From Thiohalophilus sp. (GTDB lineage Bacteria; Pseudomonadota; Gammaproteobacteria; UBA6429; Thiohalophilaceae): a DNA stretch of 64,000 nt. The position numbers and the translations under genes are program-made. Numbering within the stretch: the stretch's first letter is position 1; every line of letters begins with the position of its first letter. Location of the stretch: the NCBI RefSeq assembly GCF_034522235.1, contig NZ_JAXHLN010000003.1, forward strand, positions 2,294,001 to 2,358,000, given 5' to 3'. Positions 53,360 to 62,131 of this stretch are shown here, one piece after another. The notes under the pieces are model-generated. The model saw only the letters and a list, made by a program, of their open reading frames with translations. It had not been told where the DNA came from and did no database searches.

Positions 53360-54310
53360 ATGTTATCCCGGTGGTGGAAAACAAGCCTTGTGATTCTGGG
53401 AATGCTGGGTCTGGCCGCGGTTGGCCCGCTGTGGGCGGAAATACCGATGAACGAGACGAGTGAAATGCCCTGGTGGGGCTGGCCGTTATTGCTGTTCATT
53501 GTGACTTTCTTCCTTGGGATTGTCGCGGTTTTGGGTGGCGTGGGTGGTGGCGTGCTGTTCGTGCCGATCGTCGGCGGCTTTTTCCCGTTTCATCTCGATT
53601 TTGTGCGTGGTGCCGGCCTGCTGGTGGCCCTGGCCGGGGCGCTTGCGGCGGGCCCCGGATTGCTGCGCGGGGGGCTGGCGAGTCTGCGCCTGGTGTTGCC
53701 GTTGGCGGTGATCGCCTCGGCCTCGGCCATTGTCGGGGCCATGGTGGGGTTGGCGCTGCCGACCAATCTGGTGCAAACCCTGCTGGGTGTGACTATCCTG
53801 GCCATCGTGGTGCTGATGTGGCTGGCCAAGAAATCCGAGTATCCGAATGTGCCCGTCGCCGATCGGTTGTCCTCCTCCCTGCGTATTACCGGCATTTATA
53901 ACGAGCCCCATTCCGGACAGGATATCGACTGGAAAGTGCACCGCACCCCGCTGGGGCTGGTAATGTTCTTTTTTATCGGCATGCTGGCCGGAATGTTTGG
54001 CCTCGGGGCCGGCTGGGCCAACGTGCCGGTGCTGAACCTGTTGATGGGCGCGCCGCTCAAGGTATCGGTCGCCTCCAGTAAATTTCTGTTGTCCATCGTC
54101 GATACTTCGGCGGCCTGGGTATATATCAATCAGGGCGCGGTGCTGGCGATGATTGCGGTGCCGTCGATTATCGGGATTATGCTCGGATCCCTCGTTGGTG
54201 TGCGTCTTCTCAAGCGGACCCGGGCCGCGATGATTCGCAAGATTGTGATTATCATCCTGACACTGGCCGGCTCCCGGGCATTGCTCAAGGGCCTGGGCAT
54301 CTGGGAATAA
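53360..54310 (+). CDS. TauE/SafE-family sulfite/sulfonate exporter-type membrane protein
   Basis: 316 residues, about eight membrane segments in two repeats: GIVAVLGGVGGGVLFVPIVGG in the first and GMLAGMFGLGAGWANVPVLNLLMGAPLKVSVASSK in the second, the TauE/SafE signatures. The family exports organosulfur compounds or sulfite. In a sulfur oxidiser this is a reasonable function but unproven. First gene of a three-gene group. Confidence 0.88.
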   Translation: MLSRWWKTSLVILGMLGLAAVGPLWAEIPMNETSEMPWWGWPLLLFIVTFFLGIVAVLGGVGGGVLFVPIVGGFFPFHLDFVRGAGLLVALAGALAAGPGLLRGGLASLRLVLPLAVIASASAIVGAMVGLALPTNLVQTLLGVTILAIVVLMWLAKKSEYPNVPVADRLSSSLRITGIYNEPHSGQDIDWKVHRTPLGLVMFFFIGMLAGMFGLGAGWANVPVLNLLMGAPLKVSVASSKFLLSIVDTSAAWVYINQGAVLAMIAVPSIIGIMLGSLVGVRLLKRTRAAMIRKIVIIILTLAGSRALLKGLGIWE

Positions 54311-54320
54311 GGAGAGCATC

Positions 54321-54743
54321 ATGACTGACAATCAACAACACAGATATGCCAGTGAAGAGCAGCAAGTCTATGCCATCTGGCTGGACTGGGGCATGCGCAT
54401 CGGATTTATGATTCTGGTGGCGTCATTTGCAGGCTACCTGTTCGGTGTGTTTGAACCGTATGTGCCGGTGGAAAAACTGCCGGAATACTGGAGCATGTCC
54501 GCCAATGACTACCTTGACGCCGCACAGGTCCCGACCGGCTGGGGCTGGCTGGCGCTGGCCCACAAGGGCGATTTCATGAACTTTGTCGGCATCGTCTTTT
54601 TATCCGCTGTGACGATCGTCTGTTATTTGCGCGTGATTCCGATCTTTTTGCGCGATGGTGACAGAGCCTACACGATCATTGCCGGCGTGACGGTGCTGGT
54701 GTTGCTGCTGGCCGCTTCCGGTATTCTGGTGATCGGCCACTAG
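54321..54743 (+). CDS. Small membrane protein linked to TauE (DUF1634-like)
   Basis: 140 residues with three membrane segments (about 28-48, 85-108, 115-137). The N-terminal soluble part is acidic. Position just after a TauE/SafE gene is typical of DUF1634-type partners. GGAG precedes the ATG. Confidence 0.65.
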   Translation: MTDNQQHRYASEEQQVYAIWLDWGMRIGFMILVASFAGYLFGVFEPYVPVEKLPEYWSMSANDYLDAAQVPTGWGWLALAHKGDFMNFVGIVFLSAVTIVCYLRVIPIFLRDGDRAYTIIAGVTVLVLLLAASGILVIGH

Positions 54744-54789
54744 GCGGGATGTCACAAGCGTGACCAATCTCAAGAGGGAGAGTTGAATT

Positions 54790-55632
54790 ATGGCAGACAT
54801 GGATTCACCCATTGCAGGCTTCGAGACCCTTCTACTGGCGACCGACGGCACTGAATACAGTGCCGGCGCTGAATCTGCCGCACTGGATATGGCCGCCAAA
54901 TGCGGCGCCCGATTGCTGGCCGTGCGGGTCGTGCTGACAAATCCCGAATACGAGGCGCTGGCGCCGGAACGGGTTGAAAAAGATGCGCTGGCCGCGCGCG
55001 AGGCTCTGGATGAACTGGTTTCCCGGGCGCAAGCCAACGGCGTTGAATGCGAAGGCATTATTCGCCATGGCGCCGATCCATACATGGAGGTCGCGGATCT
55101 GGCCGGGGAGCGCAATGCAGACATGATGGTGATCGGCCGGCGCACGCAAAGTGATCTGACGCGCCTGATGGTCGGGGATTCCACGGCCCGGGTGATTGGA
55201 CATGCTCCCTGTCATGTGTTTGTCGTGCCGCGTGCCGCGCAAATGCCTGCCAGGGGCATCGTGGCCGGGACCGATGGATCCGAACGGGGGAATGCCGCCG
55301 CCCTGGCAGCGGGTTATCTGGCCCGGACCTGTCAATTACCTTTATATGTGGTGTCAGCGACTTTACCGGGACACAGCGAGGCACGCCGGGCCGAGGCCAA
55401 AACGGCCGTGCAGCAGTTGGGGGACAGACTCAAGGCGCAGTCCATTGAGGCGGTGTGCAGCGTGGTCGAAGGCCGCCCGGAAGACGTGATCGTGGATGCC
55501 GCTACGAAGCATGGCGCGGATTTGATCGTGGTTGGCAGTCATGGCCGTACCGGCCTGGCGCGCCTGCTGATGGGCAGTGTCGCCGAGCGGGTTATTGGTC
55601 ACGCCAGTTGCGCGGTGCTGGTGATCAAATAA
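54790..55632 (+). CDS. Tandem universal stress protein
   Basis: 280 residues made of two UspA domains (about 10-145 and 150-280). The second ends in GSHGRTGLARLLMGSVAERVIGHASCAVLVIK, an intact ATP-binding motif. In the first the matching motif reads GRRTQSDLTRLMVGDSTARVIGHAPCHVFVV and is partly degenerate. GAGGGAGAG precedes the ATG. Third gene of the TauE group. Confidence 0.93.
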   Translation: MADMDSPIAGFETLLLATDGTEYSAGAESAALDMAAKCGARLLAVRVVLTNPEYEALAPERVEKDALAAREALDELVSRAQANGVECEGIIRHGADPYMEVADLAGERNADMMVIGRRTQSDLTRLMVGDSTARVIGHAPCHVFVVPRAAQMPARGIVAGTDGSERGNAAALAAGYLARTCQLPLYVVSATLPGHSEARRAEAKTAVQQLGDRLKAQSIEAVCSVVEGRPEDVIVDAATKHGADLIVVGSHGRTGLARLLMGSVAERVIGHASCAVLVIK

Positions 55633-55675
55633 ACGCGGAATAAACCGCGCGGAGCAAAATTTTATGAGTGAGATC

Positions 55676-55762
55676 AAGGAAAAAAGGGGACGGAGGGATT
55701 ATTTTTAGGAAAAAAGGGGACGGAGGGATGGAAAAAAGGGGACGGAGGGATTATTTTTTAAC
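55676..55762. repeat. Three tandem copies of an AAAAAAGGGGACGGAGGGAT unit
   Basis: The unit AAAAAAGGGGACGGAGGGAT occurs three times in a row, each preceded by GG; two copies are followed by TATTTTT. Such GGGGACGG sequences often flank REP-associated transposase debris, and one such fragment follows immediately. Confidence 0.8.
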
Positions 55763-55834
55763 CAACGTCCTCGTCTTTCTTTTTCTTCGGCCTGCCCCGT
55801 TTTGCTTGCCCCAGCTTGATACTAAAGCGAACGG
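55759..55834 (-). pseudogene. REP-associated transposase, C-terminal fragment
   Basis: On the minus strand KLGQAKRGRPKKKKDEDVG then stop resembles the basic C-terminus of Y1 (RAYT) transposases. Only about 20 codons remain. Confidence 0.5.
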
Positions 55835-55877
55835 GGTCAGGTCTTGCCTTTTGCCTACGATAGAAACGACGAAACAC

Positions 55878-55951
55878 TCAGGCCGCATGAATCTCAAACT
55901 CCGTTGTCCTGGCGATTGGCACAATGCGTATACCCTGTTCTTTTGATTCAA
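55878..55951 (-). pseudogene. 3' end of a winged-helix regulator, copy B
   Basis: VESKEQGIRIVPIARTTEFEIHAA then stop, related to the C-terminus at 63871-64000. It joins directly onto the stop codon of the 76-residue gene at 55952, so the 5' part was removed. Confidence 0.6.
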
Positions 55952-56182
55952 CTATGCGGCTTTTACCAGAGCCTCTTCCGCAGCTTTTGATAATTCAATA
56001 TGGACAAAATACTCCTCCGGATAGAAGTAATCCTCACCGGACTCGTCAATAATGCGCAGTTGATGATGTTTCTCGGCTTCCTGATCAGGAATCGCCTCGT
56101 AGATTTTTCGCGTTTCCAGCGAGGCGGGGTATTCGTCATTGCGAATACAGATTACAAATCGATGTTCGGTATAATGTTCCAT
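55952..56182 (-). CDS. 76-residue conserved hypothetical protein
   Basis: Acidic soluble protein: FVICIRNDEYPASLETRKIYEAIPDQEAEKHHQLRIIDESGEDYFYPEEYFVHIELSKAAEEAL. Similar small proteins occur widely, sometimes beside toxin-antitoxin-like or transposon debris. Function unknown. Confidence 0.75.
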   Translation of the reverse strand: MEHYTEHRFVICIRNDEYPASLETRKIYEAIPDQEAEKHHQLRIIDESGEDYFYPEEYFVHIELSKAAEEALVKAA

Positions 56183-56248
56183 GCTCTCTACCTTACATAC
56201 CGTTTGATCTTAAATTCCTTCTTCCCAATACCTGACGCTTCATACCAG

Positions 56249-56318
56249 GGTCTCCAAGGGGTCAGAGTACTTGAACAGCGACTAGTTCATAGTTTCAAGT
56301 GATCTGACACCTTGATTT
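56249..56318. repeat. 70-bp direct repeat, copy 1
   Basis: Identical over 70 bases to 60261-60330. Internally it has imperfect inverted arms (AAGGGGTCAGAGTACTTGAA against AAGGTGTCAGATCACTTGAA read on the other strand) around a 17-19-base centre, so it can fold into a long hairpin like a REP/MITE unit. Confidence 0.92.
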
Positions 56319-56431
56319 TCCGCTCGCCCACTTGACAGGCGACGACTTATGGGCGACCCCTTTTATTTCCGGCTTGCCGCCGACCGGGTCAACGAGGCCC
56401 GACATCAACCCCCACGGCAAGGACCTGACCG

Positions 56432-57340
56432 ATGATCAAGACTTTACTGCTACTTTTGTTGATCACCTTGTCCGAGGCCACGATCGGCGTGTTCGTGAAG
56501 CTCACCGACGGCCGCATCCCCATCCAGACCCTGAACTTCTACGCTCTGGCCTTCGCGGCCGTCTTCCTGATGGTGGCCATGCCGCTGGCAACGGGACGAG
56601 CGCTGCGCTTCCCCCGGGGCAATCTCACCGATACGATTATTATCGGGTTACTCATCGCCGCCCAGATCAGCGTGTTCAACTTCGCCATGACTCTGGCGCC
56701 CATCGCCAACGTAGTAATCTTCTGGTCGGTGGCCCCGTTTTTCACCTTCATCTTCTCATGGCTCTTCCTGGATGAGCGGGCTCGCTGGAGTTATCTCGGG
56801 ATCTTTGCCCTGGCCCTGGTCGGCCTGGTGATTGCCAAACCCTTGGCCGGTGGACACATGGCGGGCAACCTGGTGGCATTAGGCGATGGTGCCGTCTACG
56901 CAGCCATGGTCACCTACATGCGCCATGAGGGAAAAACCGAAAGCCGCAGCGACATCCCCTGGTCCATGCTGACGGGGGCGATCGTGCTATCGCCGGCACT
57001 GGTTCTCACCGGGCCAGGAGCGCTAACCGGGACCATTTTCTATCAGGAACTGGGGATGGCACTGCCGGTGATGCTATGGGCGGCATGCCTTGGACTTGTC
57101 TCCACCGGCTTCGCCTATTTCGGCATCGCGATCGTGCTCAAGCGGCTCCGGGCCAATACCTATGCATTGGTCGACATCATTGTTTCGCCGGTCGTGGCAA
57201 CCTTCCTGGGCTATCTGATTTTCGGCGAGGTGCCGGCCCCCGGCATGATCCTCGGCGGAGGAATGCTGCTGGGCGCCGGTTTCTGGTTAACCCGCGCGAT
57301 GGCGCGGACCAAAGGGGGAAAACCGGCTAATCGAAAATAA
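56432..57340 (+). CDS. EamA/DMT-superfamily transporter
   Basis: 302 residues, ten membrane segments in two EamA repeats (about 3-140 and 150-290): GVFVKLTDGRIPIQTLNFYAL, NFAMTLAPIANVVIFWSVAPFFTFIFSWLFLDER, and VLKRLRANTYALVDIIVSPVVATFLGYLIFGE. Substrate unknown; family members export amino acids or metabolites. A strong terminator follows. Confidence 0.9.
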   Translation: MIKTLLLLLLITLSEATIGVFVKLTDGRIPIQTLNFYALAFAAVFLMVAMPLATGRALRFPRGNLTDTIIIGLLIAAQISVFNFAMTLAPIANVVIFWSVAPFFTFIFSWLFLDERARWSYLGIFALALVGLVIAKPLAGGHMAGNLVALGDGAVYAAMVTYMRHEGKTESRSDIPWSMLTGAIVLSPALVLTGPGALTGTIFYQELGMALPVMLWAACLGLVSTGFAYFGIAIVLKRLRANTYALVDIIVSPVVATFLGYLIFGEVPAPGMILGGGMLLGAGFWLTRAMARTKGGKPANRK

Positions 57341-57358
57341 GCAGGAAAAGGGATAGGA

Positions 57359-57399
57359 AAAAGGGTCGGTGTGAACCTACCGCTTTTACCGACCCTTTT
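57359..57399. terminator. Bidirectional-type terminator after the DMT transporter gene
   Basis: AAAAGGGTCGGT (57359-57370) and ACCGACCCTTTT (57388-57399) form a perfect 12-bp stem with a 17-base loop, with A-tract before and T-tract after. It can end transcription of the transporter gene and, from the other side, of the HdeD gene. Confidence 0.85.
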
Positions 57400-57459
57400 A
57401 CGTATTTCCCGCAACAGTCATGATAAATTTTCTCACCAAACCAGCCCCAGAATATAGAA

Positions 57460-58044
57460 CTATCCACCAGGGGCGGTCTGTTTTCGGCTGGTCATGGTCA
57501 GGGACAGCAACCACCAGCCCGAGAACAGGAAATCAACACCGACCAGAATCCCGATCAGCCACAACGCCGCTTCTGGCAACTGGGTAATGACCAGAACACT
57601 CAGCAACAGCGCAAGGATGCCGCTGGCGAGGATCCAGCCCCAAGAATCATAGGGTTTGAGCTGAAAAGCCAGGATCGTACGAAATGCCCCGGAAACCAGG
57701 AACAGGGCCGTAATCAACAGGGTCACGGTCATGATGCCTTCCATGGGAAATCCGAGCAGCAGGACCCCGATTACCAGCGTTAACAGCGAAATCAGCAAAC
57801 CAATCCAGAAACCTTTCCAGGGTCTGACGCGCAGGGCATGAACAATGCCAAACAGACCCGCTACCAGCAGTATGGCACCCAGTGCGAGCGTGCCTGCCAG
57901 GGTGGCAACAAACGGAAACAGCAACGCACCAATTCCAGTCAGTACCATCACGATACCGAGAAACCGGAACCAGCCACGATGCTCCCGGACTTCCTGACTG
58001 GCAAAGTAGAGCTCTTGCCCAAAAACGGTACTCGGTGTTGTCAT
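57460..58044 (-). CDS. HdeD-family membrane protein
   Basis: 194 residues, six membrane segments in three short repeats: FLGIVMVLTGIGALLFPFVATLAGTLALGAILLVAGLFGIVHAL, then SLLTLVIGVLLLGFPMEGIMTVTLLITALFLVSG. HdeD (DUF308) is linked to acid resistance in E. coli. The ATG overlaps the stop of a small CcoQ-like gene (ATGA). Confidence 0.9.
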   Translation of the reverse strand: MTTPSTVFGQELYFASQEVREHRGWFRFLGIVMVLTGIGALLFPFVATLAGTLALGAILLVAGLFGIVHALRVRPWKGFWIGLLISLLTLVIGVLLLGFPMEGIMTVTLLITALFLVSGAFRTILAFQLKPYDSWGWILASGILALLLSVLVITQLPEAALWLIGILVGVDFLFSGWWLLSLTMTSRKQTAPGG

Positions 58045-58220
58045 TTTTCCTCCTTCCCGGGTGATGAATTTTGTCGAGTCTCACCCGCCTGATTGACCGG
58101 TATCTTCGCATCCTGCTTGTAACGTTTCCTGGCGCCGGGGCGATAGACATAAACCACAATCCCGATGAATATAATCGGGATACCGATTAGCCATATATAT
58201 GTTGTCACATCGTATGCCAT
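58041..58220 (-). CDS. CcoQ/FixQ-like small membrane protein
   Basis: 59 residues: one N-terminal membrane helix (YIWLIGIPIIFIGIVVYVY) followed by RPGARKRYKQDAKIPV, the layout of the small subunit (CcoQ/FixQ) of cbb3 cytochrome oxidase. No other oxidase subunit genes lie nearby. It is translationally coupled to the HdeD gene. It could be an orphan oxidase subunit or an unrelated single-helix protein of similar design. Confidence 0.6.
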   Translation of the reverse strand: MAYDVTTYIWLIGIPIIFIGIVVYVYRPGARKRYKQDAKIPVNQAGETRQNSSPGKEEK

Positions 58221-58364
58221 ATCTATTCGACACCAGACAGGTCAGCCTCCATAATTCAACTATAGAATGGCACAGGGAACAGCCCGCGGCGTTGAGAAAT
58301 CTCAATGCTATCCTGCCAGATAGCGGCATAATCACCATGAAGCATGGATAAATGGGAGGCAAAC

Positions 58365-58727
58365 GTGATCCAACCAGAGCTCATGCGTGATAAAGGAATT
58401 GTAATAGTCCAGCCGGAGGGCAAGCTTGAAAAAGTCGATTTCGAACAACTGGCGAATCTGGTTGATCCGTATATTCAGGAGCAAGGCAACCTGAATGGCC
58501 TGATGGTCTATGCCACTGATTTTTCAGGCTGGGAAGATATGGCATCCATGGTTTCACACTTTCAGTTTATTGAAGACCATCACGAGAAAGTAAAGAAAGT
58601 CGCGGTCGTCACCGATGACAATGTCCTCTCTTTACTGCCCTCTATCGGCAACCATTTCACCAGTGCCGAGGTAAAGCATTTTCCTGTCAAAGATAGAGAG
58701 CAGGCCGAATCTTGGTTAGAAAAATAG
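58365..58727 (+). CDS. SpoIIAA-like (STAS-related) protein
   Basis: 120 residues. IVIVQPEGKLEKVDFEQLANLVDPYI, GLMVYATDFSGWEDMASMVSHFQFIEDHHEKVKKVAVVTDD and HFTSAEVKHFPVKDREQAESWL match the SpoIIAA-like family, soluble and associated with membrane or stress proteins. GTG 58365 is preferred because GGGAGG lies just upstream; ATG 58344 is in frame but has no ribosome site. Confidence 0.85.
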   Translation: MIQPELMRDKGIVIVQPEGKLEKVDFEQLANLVDPYIQEQGNLNGLMVYATDFSGWEDMASMVSHFQFIEDHHEKVKKVAVVTDDNVLSLLPSIGNHFTSAEVKHFPVKDREQAESWLEK

Positions 58728-58792
58728 GTAAAAACCCTGATCAAAGAAAAGTTTTATCTACTATTTAGAATCACTTTTTAAGGAGTCAAAGC

Positions 58793-60130
58793 CTGAGGTA
58801 TCCCCACAAAATTGCGATCAAAAACAATGATTTAGGTATAAAAATGATTGGGTAGACATGCATTAATGATTTTGATCTTCTTGTTGGTGACCAAACGCAA
58901 CAGGAGATCCATCAATGCATGCCACCCATTTACTACATAAACATTTATCGAAGATGTGTCAAGGGATCCACAAAAAGCGAATGACTGTACTGATGGATGT
59001 CGTTCAGGCCTGTGTACATGGCAAAAAACTTTCCGTCACGGGCCTGGGCCGTGCGATCAAAAATGCCGTATTCGAAAAACACAACATCAAACGAGCGGAC
59101 CGCTTGATTGGTAACCCGGCCTTAAATCAGGAACGAGGCCTGATTTACCGTGCGCTTGCCAGATGGATTATTGGCCAGTCTCCCCAGCCGGTTATTCTGG
59201 TCGACTGGTCGGATCTGGGTGCAGATCGGCATTATCATATGCTGCGGGCTTCGCTGCCGGTAGGTGGTCGCGCCTTGACACTGTATGACGAGGTACACCC
59301 GATAGCCAAGCTAGGGAACCCAGGTGTGGAAAAGCGGTTTTTAAAAACCTTGAAAACGTTATTGCCCGAGTATTGTTGTCCGATTGTCGTTACGGATTCT
59401 GGCTTCCGCAATCCTTGGTTCCGTGCCGTATTGGCAATGGGTTGGAACTTTGTAGGCCGAGTCGGTGGACGTCCCCTGATTAGCACGCAGGGTGACGCGG
59501 ACTGGGTCCGCGTAGAACAGGTTTTCGAGACAGCCACGACTCGCCCAAAGTATCTTGGTTATATTGATCTGGTAAAAAATGTACCTCTGGCCTGTCACGC
59601 CTATCTGGTGAAGAAAAAGAAACGTGGAAGAGTCAAGAAAACTGTTTACGGGCAACGCAGCACTGCGAAATACAGCGAGAAAAATGCTCACCGAGAACGG
59701 ACACCCTGGCTGATCGTCACCTCGCTTGATGGCGGTGAAAAAATGACAAAGCGCATAATGAATTTGTATAAAACCCGAATGCAGATCGAAGAAGGATTTA
59801 GAGATTTTAAAAACAGTCGCTGGGGATTCAGTCTGGATGAGGCGCGAGCCTATGCCTCGTATCGTTATGAAAACCTATTACTGGTCGGTGCGTTAGCGAC
59901 CTTTGCCGTCTGGCTGGTCGGCAAACTGGCTGAAATGAAAAAACAGCACCAACATTATCAGGCCAATACCGTGAAATCACGCAGCGTTTTGTCCATCTTT
60001 TATCTGGGTTGTCGTGTGTTACAGAAAGAGAGGCAAGAATTTCGAGATACGGACTTCAAGCAGGCGCTATGGGCACTTCAGGAGCAATTTGAGGTGCAAT
60101 GTTATGCGTGATTTTGTGGGGATCCCTCAG
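58793..60130 (+). mobile_element. Intact IS4-family (IS10-like) insertion sequence
   Basis: 1338 bp. Terminal inverted repeats start CTGAGGTATCCCCACAAAAT on the left and CTGAGGGATCCCCACAAAAT on the right (reverse complement), close in style to IS10 ends. The 9-bp AGTCAAAGC is duplicated on both sides (58784-58792 and 60131-60139). One transposase gene fills it. The clean ends and direct repeats show a recent insertion. Confidence 0.95.
58915..60111 (+). CDS. IS4-family transposase
   Basis: 398 residues. DDE catalytic positions: DWSDLG (first Asp, near residue 97), VTDSGFRNPWF (second Asp, near 161), and the YREK signature in YKTRMQIEEGFRDFKNSRWG (near 280). The full-length frame and intact motifs suggest an active enzyme. 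Carried by the IS10-like element. Confidence 0.95.
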   Translation: MHATHLLHKHLSKMCQGIHKKRMTVLMDVVQACVHGKKLSVTGLGRAIKNAVFEKHNIKRADRLIGNPALNQERGLIYRALARWIIGQSPQPVILVDWSDLGADRHYHMLRASLPVGGRALTLYDEVHPIAKLGNPGVEKRFLKTLKTLLPEYCCPIVVTDSGFRNPWFRAVLAMGWNFVGRVGGRPLISTQGDADWVRVEQVFETATTRPKYLGYIDLVKNVPLACHAYLVKKKKRGRVKKTVYGQRSTAKYSEKNAHRERTPWLIVTSLDGGEKMTKRIMNLYKTRMQIEEGFRDFKNSRWGFSLDEARAYASYRYENLLLVGALATFAVWLVGKLAEMKKQHQHYQANTVKSRSVLSIFYLGCRVLQKERQEFRDTDFKQALWALQEQFEVQCYA

Positions 60131-60139
60131 AGTCAAAGC

Positions 60140-60262
60140 CCTTTTTGGTCGTCCGCGCCGCGCCTGCCCCACTTTGGTCTTCAATTTACGCTCAATCTTT
60201 TCCTTGAAATAGACATTGCCCAGCGGCGTCCCCGTCTGCCAGGCGGCACGGATATCCTTCGG
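60140..60262 (-). pseudogene. REP-associated (Y1) transposase, C-terminal fragment
   Basis: Read leftward: KDIRAAWQTGTPLGNVYFKEKIERKLKTKVGQARRGRPKKG, matching the C-terminal end of RAYT transposases (about 41 codons). The 70-bp hairpin repeat abuts it on the right. The IS10-like element is inserted at its left edge. Confidence 0.7.
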
Positions 60263-60330
60263 TCTCCAAGGGGTCAGAGTACTTGAACAGCGACTAGTTC
60301 ATAGTTTCAAGTGATCTGACACCTTGATTT
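60261..60330. repeat. 70-bp direct repeat, copy 2
   Basis: Identical to 56249-56318 over all 70 bases. It lies next to a RAYT fragment, as expected for a REP-type element mobilised by that enzyme. Confidence 0.92.
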
Positions 60331-60453
60331 CTGTGCAATTCATCCATGTTCGGTCAACCATTTTATTTAACAAGGTTACCGGGGGGTCCCCGCTAATCTT
60401 GCCTGCCTTATTTTAACCAGCCAGGAAAAAGACTGGAAGCGGACTGCTATGGC

Positions 60454-61110
60454 TTACAGATCTTTCTTGCAGAAATACCAGTCAGTGCATTCATAACCTT
60501 CATTCATACGCGCTTCTGCCGCTTTGGCATCCTGGGGTGGTGGCACGATAACCTTGTCGCCCGGTTGCCAACCCTCGGGGGTCGCAATCTTATTCTTGTC
60601 GGAGGCCTGCAGAGCTTTGATTACGCGCAGGAACTCGGGGATCGAGCGACCATTGGTCATGGGATAGTAGACCATGGCCCGCAGAACCCCTTCCGGATCG
60701 ATAATGAAAGTGGCGCGCACCGCCGAGGTATCCGCCGCACCCGGATGAATCATGCCGTAGGCATTGGCAACGGTCATGGACAGATCCTCGATAATGGGGA
60801 ACTGAATCTCGACGCCGAACTTCTCCTTGATGTTACGCACCCAGGCAACGTGGCTATAGTAACTGTCGATGGACAGCCCCAACAGTTCCGCATTTACCGC
60901 CTTAAACTCATCGTAGTGATTGGCAAAAGCAATGAATTCGGTAGTACAAACCGGGGTAAAGTCCGCCGGATGGGAAAACAACACCAGCCATTTTCCCTTG
61001 TAGTCGGACAGTTTCCTTACTCCATGCGTGGTCTTCGCCTCAAAATCGGGGGCCGGCTTGTTCAATTGCGGGAACTGGGGGGACTTCGTGTGAAGTGTTT
61101 CGGTTTCCAT
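60454..61110 (-). CDS. 1-Cys peroxiredoxin (Prx6-type)
   Basis: 218 residues. Peroxidatic cysteine in HPADFTPVCTTEF (near residue 50), then LLGLSIDSYYSHVAWVRNI, FPIIEDLSMTVANAYGMIHP, VRATFIIDPEGVLRAMVYYP and a C-terminal Prx6-type extension ending YECTDWYFCKKDL. It reduces hydrogen peroxide and alkyl hydroperoxides. ATG 61110 has AAGGA at the right distance; ATG 61116 is too close to it. Confidence 0.93.
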   Translation of the reverse strand: METETLHTKSPQFPQLNKPAPDFEAKTTHGVRKLSDYKGKWLVLFSHPADFTPVCTTEFIAFANHYDEFKAVNAELLGLSIDSYYSHVAWVRNIKEKFGVEIQFPIIEDLSMTVANAYGMIHPGAADTSAVRATFIIDPEGVLRAMVYYPMTNGRSIPEFLRVIKALQASDKNKIATPEGWQPGDKVIVPPPQDAKAAEARMNEGYECTDWYFCKKDL

Positions 61111-61299
61111 TGTCATTTCCTTGTCGATTAAGTATTGCGTCGCACAGAAAACCACCTGGAAGCGTCACGACCCGAACGCGTCTTTTCGGGTTGCATTAAC
61201 AGGCAGGGGCTAACACCAAGGTTAGAAGTATATTTCGGACTAGTACAGGCCAGAGAAACGGCTTACCGGAGAAATAATATTTTCAGAAAATCGGGCTCC

Positions 61300-61397
61300 A
61301 AGAAAGGGGTCGGTGACAAACGAGAATCATTCAAGAAAGGGGTCGGTGACAAACGAGAATCATTCGTACTACCATGTGTCACCGACCCCTTTTATTG
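61300..61397. repeat. 33-bp tandem repeat joined to a GGGGTCGGTGACA hairpin
   Basis: A 33-base unit is repeated exactly at 61300-61332 and 61333-61365. The second copy plus the following 32 bases form a hairpin element: GGGGTCGGTGACA at 61339-61351 and TGTCACCGACCCC at 61377-61389, a perfect 13-bp stem. Bases 61346-61397 match 62218-62269 with one difference. Confidence 0.9.
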
Positions 61398-62131
61398 TAG
61401 TGGCCGACCTGGGCAAAGCGTTCGATGGGTCCGGTCTCCAGCAGGATGGTGAGCCCCAGGATCTTGCCGATCCCGGGCGCGCTGGTGAGCCGGGCATAGT
61501 CGGCCTGGTGTGCACAGTCCGCCAGGACCTGCGTTTCGATCGCGTCGATCTGACTGTCGAGCTGTTGTTTCAGCTGAAGGGCCTGTTGCGCGGCCAGTAA
61601 CGCCGCCGGCTCGGTGAAATAGCCGGCCAGGTCCGCGCGCTGCAGTTGCTTGATGCGCAGCGCCGACAGCCGCTGGCCCGTGTGGCGGCCGATCTGGCTT
61701 TGCAGGCTCAGGATTTGCGCGGTGCGCTGCTTGACCATCAGCAGCCGGCGGCGCAGCAAGTCACGTATCGCGCGCATCGCTTTGGGATAGATATAACCGG
61801 TGGGCAGAATCCCCAGGCGTAACAGCTGGGCCAGATAGCGGGCATCGGTGGCATCGTTGGTGTACTTGATGCCGTTGTATTGCTGGATGGCCAGGGTATT
61901 GGCCAGGTGGACCGGATAGCCCTGCTCCATCAGCCCGTCCACCAGCCAGTACCAGTTGTAGGTGGACTCCACCACCACGCCCTGGATATCGGACTGATAG
62001 GGTCCAAGCAGGTCAACGACCGTATCGAGCTCATTGGGCAGCCGCTGTTCACGAATAACCCGATCATCATTATCAATTAAGGAGACCAGGCTGTTATTGC
62101 TATGCAAATCGATTCCGCAGTACAGTGTCAT
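61379..62131 (-). pseudogene. IS110-family transposase, 3' end truncated by a hairpin repeat
   Basis: 250 codons remain of ~340. N-terminal DEDD RuvC-like domain: YCGIDLHSNNSLVSLID, VVVESTYNWYWLVDGL, NDATDARYLAQLLR. The Tnp_20 domain begins with LTSAPGIGKILGLTILLETGPIERFAQVGHY and is then cut by the repeat at 61397, losing the catalytic serine. The ~85-base leader upstream (62132-62216) would hold the start of the bridge-RNA-type noncoding region in related elements. Inactive. Confidence 0.85.

Noticed and set aside
55676-55762. Possible CRISPR array of GGGGACGG repeats
   Set aside because: Three units in direct tandem without unique spacers; fits REP/RAYT debris better.
61300-61365. Possible CRISPR-like direct repeats
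   Set aside because: Only two abutting copies with no spacers, part of a hairpin element.
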